Shown: in pieces, positions 11,807 through 22,900 of the stretch
Layout of the letters: every line of letters starts with the position of its first letter
How positions within the stretch are numbered: position 1 is the first letter of the stretch
DNA from: Pelargonium nanum
Lineage: Eukaryota; Streptophyta; Magnoliopsida; Geraniales; Geraniaceae
Assembly (NCBI GenBank): GCA_036897485.1
Contig: JAYMTF010000817.1
Span: 1-29,683 of the forward strand
Direction: 5' to 3'
Length of the DNA: 29,683 nt
Program-made: the position numbers and the translations under genes
Notes under the pieces: model-generated
The model's database searches: none
Seen by the model: only the letters and a program-made list of their open reading frames with translations
What the model was told of the DNA's origin: nothing

Positions 11807-13320
11807 GTATCCAATTCTGTATTCTCCTCAATCGTCCATTTCAGTTGATGTAGTAGAACCTCCTTTAAGTCAGCTGTTTGTTTTATTTACTTGCTGGGGC
11901 TTGTTTTATGCTTCTTTTTAGTTGCTGGTTCAGACTGATATTAGATATGGTTAATACAAAACACATCTTTTTTGTCCCTATCAATTTCAATTAATTTAAA
12001 GAGTGATATAATTACTCTTCATGTTTTGCTTTTGTAATGCTATGCATTCCCTTGAGATATCTGCCTCAATGTATTAAGCATACATAGTAACATAGGAAGA
12101 TAGGTTCTTCTCTGTGAATTTGGAGCATTACGTGGTTTGTGATGCGGATACATGGATGGTTCTGAGGACACATCTTTTTGCTTACAACATATAAAAATAT
12201 GTTGACTACTGGTTTGAAATTGCTAATAGAGGATGATATTAGCTATTACCTTTGAGGATGCCATTTGATTTCCTCTTCACTTCAAACAAAACTAGGAGCT
12301 CTGAGATGCTGTACTAATATATTATGTACTGTGTAAAGATACTAATATATTGTGTAAAGTGTAGCCGTTTGCTGTGTTCTTAATCTTGTAATGTAAGATA
12401 TCAATTTCCATAACTTGAAGCTGTATGACTTTGTGGTTGGTTGTGCTCTGGCATGTGGAGGAATGGCCTGAACTAGTGCTGACCATGATACCGAATTGCT
12501 GTGTTTTGGCTCACGTGTTCGTGTTGTTTTAGTGTTTGAGAGCCAACATGTTTAGTATTCTTGTTCGTGTTAGACCTCTAAAATGCGCATACGATTAATT
12601 AGACATATTTTGATGCAAAACACGTTCAACACGAATTTGGTTGTGTCGAACATTTTGCTTAATAAAAATGCCATTAATATGAACATGGTTGATTTTTGAT
12701 GGAAAAGTGAGGTTGGGTCTCCACTGTTTGATCCAACATGGTTGATTTTTGATGAAAAGGTGAGGTTGGGTCTCGGTGTGACACTGACACAAACAGATTG
12801 TTATGTCAGTGAACATGATTGATCTTTGATGGAATGGTGAGGTCAGGTCTAGTATCTTCTAGTTCATGTCAAGTTTTGAGATAAAGTGATTATGAAGTTG
12901 GTTTTGTATCACTTATGCGAGTCAATGATAAAAAACTAAACAATATTGCGTAAAGAAAGATAAAATATGTCTCCTTTCCAATTTTTTTATATTAAATAAT
13001 TAATATAAATGCCATTAATATGAACATGGCTTGCATTACTCCAATTTTCATATTCATAGTCAGACCAATAATGCACAACCTGCCAAAAATATATAAACTA
13101 TTGAATAAAGCGATACGGATCCACGGACAATACGGTATCGTTTTAGTTAGGCGGAAAGGATTTAAAGCCAATAAAACTAGAAGCAATCAGCATTAACGTG
13201 AACCACGTGATTAGTTAGAAGCTAAATCTTCGTGTAGAAATAAAGTGTTCATGTAACCACAGACAATTATTTGTTCTGTGTCATTCATATTTCATAAATT
13301 CAAATCAGAAAAAGACCATG
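11807..13320. other. eL22 3' region and eL22-MHX intergenic DNA
   Basis: The eL22 3' UTR follows the stop at 11804-11806. The rest is AT-rich and without a gene. From 12500 to 12660 there are GTGTTCGTGT / AACACG-type tracts, probably old interspersed repeat. Three diverged 39-bp copies lie at 12682-12850. The word AATGCCATTAATATGAACAT occurs near 12667 and again near 13009. A CACGTG G-box lies at 13204-13209, upstream of the MHX leader. Confidence 0.6.
12682..12850 (+). repeat. Three diverged copies of a 39-bp motif
   Basis: Copies at 12682-12720, 12735-12773 and 12812-12850 share the pattern AACATGGTTGATTTTTGATG followed by a GTGAGGTTGGGTCT-like end. The third copy is the most diverged. The spacers are 14 and 38 bp. 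Nothing suggests coding function. The array lies upstream of MHX and far from any recognised promoter element. Confidence 0.75.
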
Positions 13321-13329
13321 CCCGTTTGC

Positions 13330-14497
13330 GCCATCTGAAATGTGTGTTTGCTACTGGTAGGCACACAAATCCCCAAATCTCCGCCGAACTCGCACCAATT
13401 CGAGAGCGCGATTCGCTCTTATCTCCTACAGCCACACAAGATTCATTCATTGTCTCTGTGTCTCGCCGGCACTCCGGCGATCGGTTCTTGCTCCGGCGGC
13501 CCCACTCTTACTGGTAAGCCTCGCATCGTCCAATCATTTGTGGAATCTTATCTTACAAATTCAACATAGATTGGGCCTTCGATTACGAGGATCGAGATTC
13601 GTGACGGGTTTAGCTGGAGAATTGAGATCCGTTGCAAATTTTGAAGTTGTTGTTGATTCCTGTGGTCTAATTTTGCGAGTTTATGTGGTGTGGTGGTTGA
13701 ATTCTGAATTTTAAGTACAATAGCTCTCATTGTTGTTGAATATTAGTTAATTTTGAATTGCTGCTATATTTTTAGTTTTTTTTTTTTTTTTACAATTGAT
13801 TGAATAGTTGAGTTCCTGGTGTTCCTGTAATTTCTTATTTACTACTCTTAGCCAAAATAGAGAGATGAGACGAACACTGATGTCAAGGATACAGGTGATT
13901 GAAGGATCCTCTTTTGGTTTTATGTGCTTTTTGCATACAGTTGAAATGCATGGAGTGTCAATGAAGTTTCTGAACATATGCGTCCACTAGTATTCTTTTG
14001 GCTTTAACTAGTTTGGTAGAAATATATGCATATATCTTTGGTAATTGTTTGGTAAGTGCTTTTTGCATACAGCTGAAATGCATGGAGTGTAAGTTTCTGA
14101 AAATATGTGTCCACTAGTATTCATCTGGCTTTAACTAGTTTGGTAGAGATATATGCATATATCTTCGATAATTGTTTGGTATGTGCTTTTTGCATACAGC
14201 TGAAATGCATGGAGTGCCAATGAAGTTTCTGAAAATATGAGTCCTCTAGTATTCTTTTGGCTTTAACTAGTTTGGTAGAAATATATGCTATCTTCAATAA
14301 ATGTTTGGTAGAGTATATGATCAGCAGTTGGTTTGGGTTAATTGTCCATTTTATCCTCTTTCAGTTGCAGTTATACTTTTTGATTTACTGTCATATTTCT
14401 TTGCTGCAAACTGACTTCTGGGTATATTAGGTCATGTCGCTACTCTACAGGTGTCATTGATGTGACATACTCAAATTCTGATTTGAGGTTGATTAAC
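13330..14497 (+). promoter_or_regulatory. MHX 5' leader with leader intron and upstream ORFs
   Basis: A GC-richer leader exon ends at 13513 (ACTG|GTAAGCC). The leader intron runs to an acceptor at 14450 (CTCTACAG) or 14430 (ATATTAG), followed by about 47-67 nt of leader before ATG 14498. The transcription start is not visible. With acceptor 14430, an 8-codon uORF (ATG 14434, stop 14458-14460) is present. With either acceptor, an ATG directly followed by TGA (14460-14465) remains. A further possible uORF, ATGTGTGTTTGCTACTGGTAG at about 13340, may be in the first exon. I recall that Arabidopsis MHX also has a leader intron and a short uORF that control expression. Confidence 0.75.
13921..14310 (+). 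repeat. Three-copy tandem repeat (127-132 bp units) in the MHX leader intron
   Basis: Units begin at 13921, 14053 and 14180. Each carries GTGCTTTTTGCATACAG, TGAAATGCATGGAGTG, TCTAGTATTCTTTTGGCTTT-like and AACTAGTTTGGTAGAAATAT-like segments with few differences. The third unit has a short internal deletion in the ATATATGCATATATCTT part. High similarity suggests recent duplication. Confidence 0.9.
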
Positions 14498-17400
14498 ATG
14501 GCTTCAAAACATATGGGGACTGCCAAAAGGTTACTTGGAATGCTAAATAATCTTGAGCTTGAAACATGTGAAAGTTACTTACTTTTTCGTGGAGAAACTC
14601 AACTTGGGGCTGCATTCCGCACTGTATTGTATTTTTTGGGGCTTGCTTACTGTTTTATTGGATTGTCAGCTATAACTGGGCGGTTTTTCCGGTCAATGGA
14701 AAATGTTGTAAAGCACTCACGCAAAGTGGTTGAGATAGATCCTCATACCAATGCTGAAATAGTTAGATATGAAAAAGTGTGGAATTATGCAATTGCTGAC
14801 ATTTCTCTTCTAGCCTTTGGAACTAGCTTTCCACAAATATCATTGGCTACCATTGATGCTATACAGAACTTGGGAAGCCTATATGCTGGAGGTGTGTTTC
14901 TTATGCATATTTTTCAAATTACTGTTTATTCTGTCGATATTGACCTTAACTTTGGATATTAATGACCACCCACTTGACGTATTTTATTAAGACGGGATTT
15001 GGAATTAAACCACCAGATCTGTTCTTCTGCTTTTTTTGTTTTTGTTTTCTAGTTTTCTTGGTTGAATCATAGTGTACCATGATGCATATAACATATATAT
15101 GCATAGGACATTCCATTTTTTCTGTTTTGACTCATCTTGCTCTAGCTTTTATATGACATTTGTAAAATCAAATTTCTCTTTTACTTTCAGCCATATGTTT
15201 CTTCCCTGGAAGCCAAAAAGTATCGGTAGATGTACCATGAGTTTCCTTTGGTTGTGAACAACTACTATCTCATGCATATCTACAATAGGGCTATTGATAA
15301 CACAACGTGTCATTAGCTGAGCTCAAGGTTTCTTGGAAGTCCTCAGTTTCTCAACAATTCCTTGTAAAATCAAAGAATTTACTTGAAGTTTCCCTTTTAA
15401 TCAGATGTCCGGTTAAACAGAAGAAAGTTTGGTGTAGAAATCTTTTTCAGCATATATGTATACGTAGACCTCCTTTTCTCAATCTTGATTAGTGCCTTAG
15501 TGGTGTGGATACATATATATTCTTAATGAGGAAAAAAATGTTAATTTATGTGATCCATTCCCTTTTAATCTGTGTTCTTTTGGGGCTACCCATGCGTTTT
15601 CCCTTTAACATTTTGCCTTCGCCTCCATATCAGACTACTATAATATGCTATTTCTTTTCTACATAATATTGATATGTGATGTTATTTAGAATGACTCAAT
15701 TTACAGGTCTGGGTCCTGGAACGCTTGTTGGTTCTGCTGCCTTCGATCTTTTCCCGATACATGCTGTTTGTGTCATAGTTCCAAAAGCAGGAGAACTGAA
15801 AAAGATATCTGATTTAGGAGTTTGGCTAGTGGAGCTCTTTTGGTCCTTTTGGGCATATGTATGGCTATATATAATTTTAGAGGTAACTTTCAAGTAAAGC
15901 CTCTATTGTAAACCATCGCAATTGATGGTCACTGTGAATAAGACTTGCTGCCAAACTACATTTGTTTCCGTTATAGTTGTATTCCGTAAGATCAATCATT
16001 TTCAACAGATTTGGGTGATCATGTTCTGGTTGTCACATAAAATTCTCAGTGTGAAAACAATATATACAATTTACTCTGGAAGCACCCACTACCTTCTTCA
16101 TGGTTGATCCGCGCGCGCACACACATATTGTATCTACAGGGTTGATGTATGGTAAGGAGAAATTCTTTCTTATTGGTGCAGGTCTGGACACCAAACGTGA
16201 TTACAGTGTGGGAGGCATTGTTGACTGTTCTGTATTATGGGTTACTTCTGATACATGCTTATGCTCAAGACAAGCGCTGGCCCTACTTATCCCTTCCTCT
16301 GTATGTTTTCTTTTTCTTTTTCTAATTTGTTTCACCAATTGTTTTTTTTTTTTTTTGGTCTTCTTGCTTCGTTTTGGCTGCTCCATTGATGTTGAATTAT
16401 TGTCTATTAGGCTTTTTTGCTTTCTAGATCTGATTCTCTTTGTATATGTTAAGTGCAAGGACTGAGAGGCCAGAGGAATGGGTTCCAGAGGAGACTGCAT
16501 CAGACAAACATGAGAACAATGTCTGTGACAACTATTCTGAAATACTTCAAGACGTTGAAATTGAAAATAGGAATATTGTTGATATTTTCTCCATTCATTC
16601 GCAAAGTGAGACAGGTACTCAGACACGCCATATGATGATAGTTACTTTTTTTTAGCTTATGTATTAGTTAGTATTTAATAAATCCTTACAAAGTTCAGTA
16701 AATAATTTATAGATAGTTAGATGAGTACGATGATCCATACAAGTTAACCAAGTAGCTATATGAAAGTATGTCTGCAGAAATTTGGATATGCTCTCTAATG
16801 CATCATTTGGACTCGAGTCTAAATGATACTTTGAATTTTGCTATCTGAAACTGAAAGTTTAACATTGCAGGTCCAATGTATCAAAAACTACCTTCAACTG
16901 ATGATGTAGCTGAATCCTCTAAAAAGTTCCATGAGGAGGCAAAAGATACTCACGTACTCTCACTTTGGAAGCAGCAATTTGTGGATGCACTCATGGTACT
17001 ATATTTATCCTTTAAGCTTTGAACTGTTTAGATGATGTCAGAAAACCATTTTCTGTGGAAATAAATCAGTTGACAAAGCTCATCTCTCTCCCTTTCTTTG
17101 TGGAAAAAATTAACATTGAGAATAGCCCTCTTTCCAATTTGGATCACAATAAGTAATTCATTCTGGATTCAGGACTGGCTCTTTCTTTTCTGTCTTCAAA
17201 AATATCAATAAAATGACTCTTTAGGATGCAGCAATAGTAGTGTATTAGGGAATTTGTTGTTATCTCGCAATCGATGCCAGTGCTTTGCCTCTTTAATATT
17301 TCTCCTTAATTAGTGTCTGATTTGAATCTTACAGAGCATAAAGGACTCAATAGAATGCCATGCGGGCTCTTATTTAGTTCACAATTTCGTACTTACACAT

Positions 17401-18871
17401 TTCTTGCCCAATTAATTTCTACAACAATGATTTTCTTTTTTTTTTTCTTTTTCTGATTGCAGTTGGAAAGCCCCGAAACCAGAAAATTGGACAATGTATA
17501 TCTACGGTTAGCAAGACTTTCGTGGCAGTTAACCCTTGCACCATGGAGACTAGTGTTTGCTTTTGTGCCTCCTTATCATATTGCTCATGGATGGATCGCC
17601 TTCATTTGCTCTCTTATTTTCATCAGTGGGATAGCATATATAGTAACACTGCTCACAGATCTAATAAGCTGTGTCACAGGTTTCCCTCCTTCGTCTGAAT
17701 AAAATTTTAGCTATCATGTACATAGTTGATGAGTATGGTTCATGTACAATATACTTAGTGGCCAATTTATACTTCTTTACATACTTTTTTTTTTTTTTGC
17801 AGGAATAAATGCTTATGTCATAGCATTTACGGCATTAGCTGCTGGAACTTCATGGCCAGATTTAGTTGCCAGTAAGATTGCTGCTGAACGTCAGCTAACA
17901 GCTGATTCTGCCATTGCAAACATCACCTGCAGGTTCTTCCCTTACAATTCCCATTTAGTTACTCTGTAAAGTCAGGGATTAAATCCGGGGCTCTAAGCCC
18001 TTGATACATTAGATTTAGGACCATCCGACCATGTGAATGGTAATCCATTGATAAGATAGCCTTGCATATATTAATAGCTTTCCGGAGATCTCTTGGGATG
18101 TTTTGGAGTCATCTAAATGGAAGATTCAAACAAATTAATTTGCTACAAATAGCCCAAGCCCATAAACAAAGCTACCTAGCTTGCCACAGCCTACAAGAAA
18201 AGACCGAGTAACCGCTCTCCTATCTTCCTTCATCCCCAAAATGAGTGTCCTCTTTCCTTTTTAGGGTGTTAGTTATAGCGTGAACTACCAATAACATCCC
18301 TGTAATAAGTTAGTATCCTTTGAATTTGTTAGAACACATGCTCATGGGTATTCAAAAGTAATTATACAACATTAACTAACTTCTCCTTAATTATTCCCAA
18401 AATGGAAACAAGGACACTCATTTTGTGACGGAGGGGGTACAAATTTTCACTAATCTCTTTAATTTAAACTTTAGTCTGGATGCTAGAGATGTTACAAATT
18501 GGTTGCTAAAGATTTTGATCCAGAGGGCTATCTCGACTGACTTTCTCTTCTCTCATGTTTGATTCTTTTGTAGCAATTCTGTAAATATATACGTGGGCAT
18601 TGGCATCCCGTGGCTGATTGACACAGTGTACAATTACATCGCATACAATGAGCCATTGCGGATAGAAAATGCTACCGGACTTAGCTTCTCTTTGCTAGTT
18701 TTCTTCTGTACATCTGCATGCTGTATTGCTGTTCTAGTGTTCCGGCGCCTCACACTGGGCGCAGAGCTGGGAGGCCCAAGGTTTTGGGCATGGACTACCT
18801 CCGTGTACTTCATGCTGCTCTGGCTTATTTTTGTAGTATTATCGTCCCTCAAAGTTTCCGGGGTCATTTGA
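14498..18871 (+). CDS. MHX: MHX, vacuolar Mg2+/Zn2+-proton exchanger
   Basis: A tonoplast antiporter of the Na+/Ca2+-exchanger superfamily; the plant MHX family moves Mg2+ and Zn2+ into the vacuole in exchange for protons. Coding exons: 14498-14891, 15707-15882, 16182-16300, 16454-16614, 16871-16995, 17463-17679, 17803-17932, 18574-18871. All are GT-AG and in phase, giving 539 aa, the length I recall for the Arabidopsis protein. The start [14 protein letters not shown] lies in an AACATGG context. Hydrophobic segments are seen from about residue 40. The alpha-1 repeat has [10 protein letters not shown] (about 105-113) and [14 protein letters not shown]. Then come [29 protein letters not shown] and a hydrophilic cytosolic loop including [10 protein letters not shown]. 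The alpha-2 repeat has [19 protein letters not shown] (about 408-426) and [20 protein letters not shown]. The C-terminus is [11 protein letters not shown]. The exon 4/5 join assumes acceptor GTTAAG at 16453, which keeps the family spacing before RPEEW; GCAAG at 16459 is an in-frame alternative. Confidence 0.97.
16113..16126 (+). repeat. Short CG/CA microsatellite in MHX intron
   Basis: CGCGCGCACACACA is a short alternating purine-pyrimidine run inside the intron before exon 4. It has no evident function. Confidence 0.6.
18223..18437. mobile_element. Stowaway-like MITE in the last MHX intron, 215 bp
   Basis: TA flanks both ends (18221-18222 and 18438-18439). The right terminus on the opposite strand is CCCCCTCCGTCACAAAATGA, and the left is TCTTCCTTCATCCCCAAAAT; both run into ATGAGTGTCCT. 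The CCCTCCGTC terminus and TA duplication identify a Stowaway (Tc1/mariner) MITE. It is about 136 bp upstream of the final exon and leaves the splice sites intact. Confidence 0.82.
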
Positions 18872-19977
18872 ACACTTGTTATTTTCCCGTCCCGTTTAGT
18901 CTCATTCTACATTTATATTTAGTTTATAGGAGTGCATTCGTCCATTGTATCGCCTTTGTGTATGGGTCGCGAATGCTCTTTTGGGATGGCGGATGTAATA
19001 TTCGAGATCGGGTACTGCAGGTTACAGGTTCTTGCAACATAGAACAATCACAAGGAAGGCACCAAGAATGTATTTTTTCATACAGAAAAAGATGCAAAAC
19101 AGCTACTTCTGTGTGCTATTGTTATAGAATTTGTTCAAGGTTTGTAATATGTGTGTTGTGCTACATTAGGAACCAGATTTAAGCCTTGATTTTGGCTGAC
19201 ATTTTTTCTTAGACTGAGCATACAAGTGAAACACAGATTAGCAGAAGATATCTATGTTATTACAATCGTTTAGTGCACACTATAAATGAGGCATAATTTG
19301 ATTCTTTCAAAGAATGTCTTCTAAGTTATTTTCCTGACATGTTCCGGCTCCTGTCGATCTAGTTCATGTCGTTTGCGCAAGATTGCGCACCATTATCTAT
19401 ATTCAAGAGAGTTTTTTACACGGGTGAATTTTACTTGGCGACATGTTAGCATGTGATTGGTATGGTGATGGAATGAGGCCCGTTGTATGGTCTCTCATTA
19501 TCTTAGGACCTAGTTGTTTGTACATTCCACCATCCTTTGTTCCATTCATGAATCAAAGAGATGTGGATTCTTAAGTAGCGTCTACTGCAAGTATCGATCT
19601 TAAGTTCTGAATAGTTTGAGGTTTTCTTGTGCTCTTCAAGCAACGAGAAATGAAGAGGAGCTTTTAGGAGTGTCTTTAATGCGTTCTGAAAATGTGAGTA
19701 TTGTAAAAGCGTATAAAAACACTCTCATAGGTACTACCAGAAGTTGGACAAGTACGCAGGAGCTGACTTCGCTCTGGCCGGGTGGACAGGTTGACCGGAT
19801 TTTCTACAAGCTTTTATATAGTTATATGCAATTATCCCAACAAATTTTTCAACTAAAATTGGTCCATTTGGTTCAATCACAGCCGGGTCCGGATAGTAGT
19901 CTAGCCCGTATAACACAACGTTCAAATCTAATTAGAGTACATGTAGTTTGAATCAGCTTCCATTTCCACACCAGAAG
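18872..19977. other. MHX 3' region and MHX-TFCE intergenic DNA
   Basis: The MHX 3' UTR follows the stop at 18869-18871. The remainder to the TFCE start is about 1.1 kb with no recognisable gene; open frames at 18718-19182 and 19616-19951 have no family resemblance. The proximal TFCE promoter must lie between about 19190 and 19977. No clear TATA box was picked out. Confidence 0.6.
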
Positions 19978-22900
19978 ATGCCGCAACACCAACATCCCTC
20001 TCCTACTGAGTTTCGACTCGGCCAGCGAGTCCACTCAGTCAGCGACACTCGGCGAATCGGCACCATCAAGTACATCGGAGAAGTAAAAGGTTACTCAGGC
20101 TCATGGGTCGGGGTCGATTGGGACGACATTGCTGACGGCAAGCACGACGGCACCGTCAACGGAGTCCGCTACTTCCGGGCCATCTCCGAGAAATCCGGGT
20201 CATTTGTTCGGGCCCACAACCTCAGCTCCGGCATTTCGTTGCTGCAAGCTCTCCATCTCAGATACCGAGTCAACTCCACTAAAGAAGAAGAGGGTATGGC
20301 ATTTGGGTTCTCAGTTCTGTTTTTAGGTTTGTCTGTTTTGCTGCTGAGAAAAAATATTGTTTTTTTATTTCTTTGCAGATGAAATGTATGTGCTTTCTGC
20401 TAGTAATAGGCGTGTGTCGGTGGAGCTTGTGGGCAAAGAGAAGATTCAAGACAAGCTAGGTCGGTTTGATGAACTAAAAGGTGCATCACTTTCTTATTTG
20501 GGTGTGAGCTCTCCTGGAGACCCAACTGAGATTGGTGCTACTATACCAAGTAAAATGCTATCTCATTTCCTTTTCCCGGCTTTATTTTGTTGTATTTGGT
20601 TTGATTTTGATGCAGCATTGACCTTAGTAGTAAAAGTTTTTGATATGTTATGAAAATCACTGTACTATTAATTTGTTTTAGGCTTAAGTTCAAAACTGTG
20701 ATAATGAAGTATATCCAAGGATACAACCTTTCATTAAAAGTTTTTCCCTATTAATTTGTGCCTTGCGTCTTGCAATTCTTGTGTATTGGAATCTTACTTT
20801 GTTTGGAGAGTAATCTTCAAAGTGGAGCAGTTATGCATTTTAAGACTTTAGTACTGATAATTGGAAAAAACAAGAGCCACAATGCTCCACTCATCTTATT
20901 GAGAATAATTGGTTTTGGGTTGGTGAATGAAGAAGATCCAACTTCATTATTATTACAAGTTGATAATGCCCTGTGAAAGAGGTGCTCCTTTCAAAGCTGG
21001 CAAACACTATCACCTGCTATTTTTACTTGTCTATTTCTAAGCCAGAAAGTGATTGGATATGATGGTATTGATTGGGGGGCTATAATATTTTAGGCCATTC
21101 TAAAACAGCTGGAACCGTTTTGTTTAAGACTAGTTTTGTAGTCTGAAGAATTGCAACTATACCTAGTAGAAAATACTAGCCTGTCCATAAGTTGTTCTCC
21201 TGTGATTTTCATGATAAAGAGCGTGTGACTAATGATACCGAGATCATTTTGCTGGCATACAATGAAGTTTAGAATTTATCTCAAATGCCTCTTTTTCATG
21301 TCAAATGCCTCTTATTCATGTCAGTACATGAATCCATTGCCAGAGTCCATATTTGCTTTGTTGTTTCTATATTTATTATACTAACCATACTAAATTATTC
21401 ACTATTTGTTAACTGACTATGTTTATATTTTTGTAAGGCCTGTCTTAGCTTTTCTCGTTTCTCTTTATCTTCTTTTGTTAAACTTATTAGTATAGCATGT
21501 ATTCAGTGCTAATGGATTTGACCTTGCGTCTATGGCTTAATTTTTTTCAGTTTCAGTTTCTAACTCCTCGAAACTCTTTTGCTGCAGAGTTAAAAGATCT
21601 TGACTTGACTGGAAATTTGCTCTCAGAATGGAAGGTATTCTCATCATGAAAACAGTGGCATTTGCATCTGTGAGCAGGCACTTGGTATATAGTATATACC
21701 ACTTTATATGCTATAAGTTGGACTTTTCTGTTTCATGACTTGTTTGTTTCCAATTTTTTTTTATAGGATGTTATCACTATATGTGATCAGTTACCAGTTC
21801 TTTCAGCCCTCAATTTAACTAGCAATATGATGAAACCAGTTGATTTGGGGCTACCACAACTAAAAAGCATCCGTCTTTTAGTTTTAAACAATACTGGCAT
21901 GGATTGGATGCAGGTAATCCATTGATTAATTTCTTTCAAGCATTCCTGTATTCCCTTCACTTGTTCACCATTTTGAATTTGGCAGGTTGAAATACTCAAA
22001 CATTCACTTCCAGCAATTGAAGAACTACATCTGATGGGGAATAAAATAAGCAAAATAGATGTATACTCCCACCCTCCCTCCCTCCCTCCCTCTCTCTCTC
22101 TCTCTCTCTCTTTCTCACACACACACACACACAGAGAGAGTATACTCCTATTATTTCCTAATTGTTGGTCTAATTAGTGATACTGCATTGTGTTTTAGCT
22201 GTAAAAAGCACTGGGGATTAAGGTTTAGGATTATGCCGATGGAATTTCTGTCAGTAAGGTAATTGAATAAAATTTGATGTCAATAGTGTTCGTCTGCTTT
22301 TAGTGAATAGTTAATAGGGGTCATTGCAATTTCCCCTATTATTTTCTTCTATAGTGTTCAACCCCAATATTAATAGATGATAGCTAAGTAATTGGAGCCC
22401 TATAGCCACCTCCAAACATAGTTATTCTCTCTAGGAATCTGGAACTGCTGTCAAGTTTAATGTTGCAAGAATCAAATCTTCCATCTACAAATTCTTACTG
22501 GTAATATGGCTCTAGAAGCTAGTCAAACTATATGGCATTACTTAGCATTTTAAAATTCACCTAAGTAAATTCGTTTGCTAGAGTTAAGAGACTAATTGTT
22601 GAGCCATATGGACAACTTAATAAGAGCCTGTTAAGGTTCCAAAGTTTTCTATAAATACTAATAATTCAGAGTGCTGCCAGAGTTGGTAAAGTGCTGTTGA
22701 TTCAATTCTTAAAGTGGAATTTTGTTGGATATGTTAATCTTGAAATCTACTTTCCTTATATTAAATTTAGTCTCACTCGTGATTTTATCCTTTGTTGTGT
22801 AGATAGGTACATATTCGTGGATAAATTAGACTGGTTTTCACTCATGGCTGTTTTCATATTGTTTTACAGCTTGCCTCCTCCTATTTTGTGCAAGGATTTG

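Noticed and set aside
14462..14497. Extension of MHX upstream from 14498 to 14462
   Set aside because: The frame begins with GTG after an in-frame stop. There is no ATG upstream of 14498 in that frame, so the first Met at 14498 is used.
15880..15897. Read-through past MHX exon 3 (ILEVTFK then stop)
   Set aside because: The GTAACT donor after TTAGAG joins to GTCTGGACACC, preserving the family sequence LEVWTPNV. The read-through is intronic.
16201..16626. 141-codon minus-strand frame across MHX exons 4-5
   Set aside because: It is antisense to confirmed MHX exons, and its Lys-rich part comes from an intronic T run. It is a shadow frame.
18718..19182. 154-codon plus-strand frame over the MHX 3' end
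   Set aside because: It is an alternative frame of the last MHX exon running into the 3' UTR, without family resemblance.
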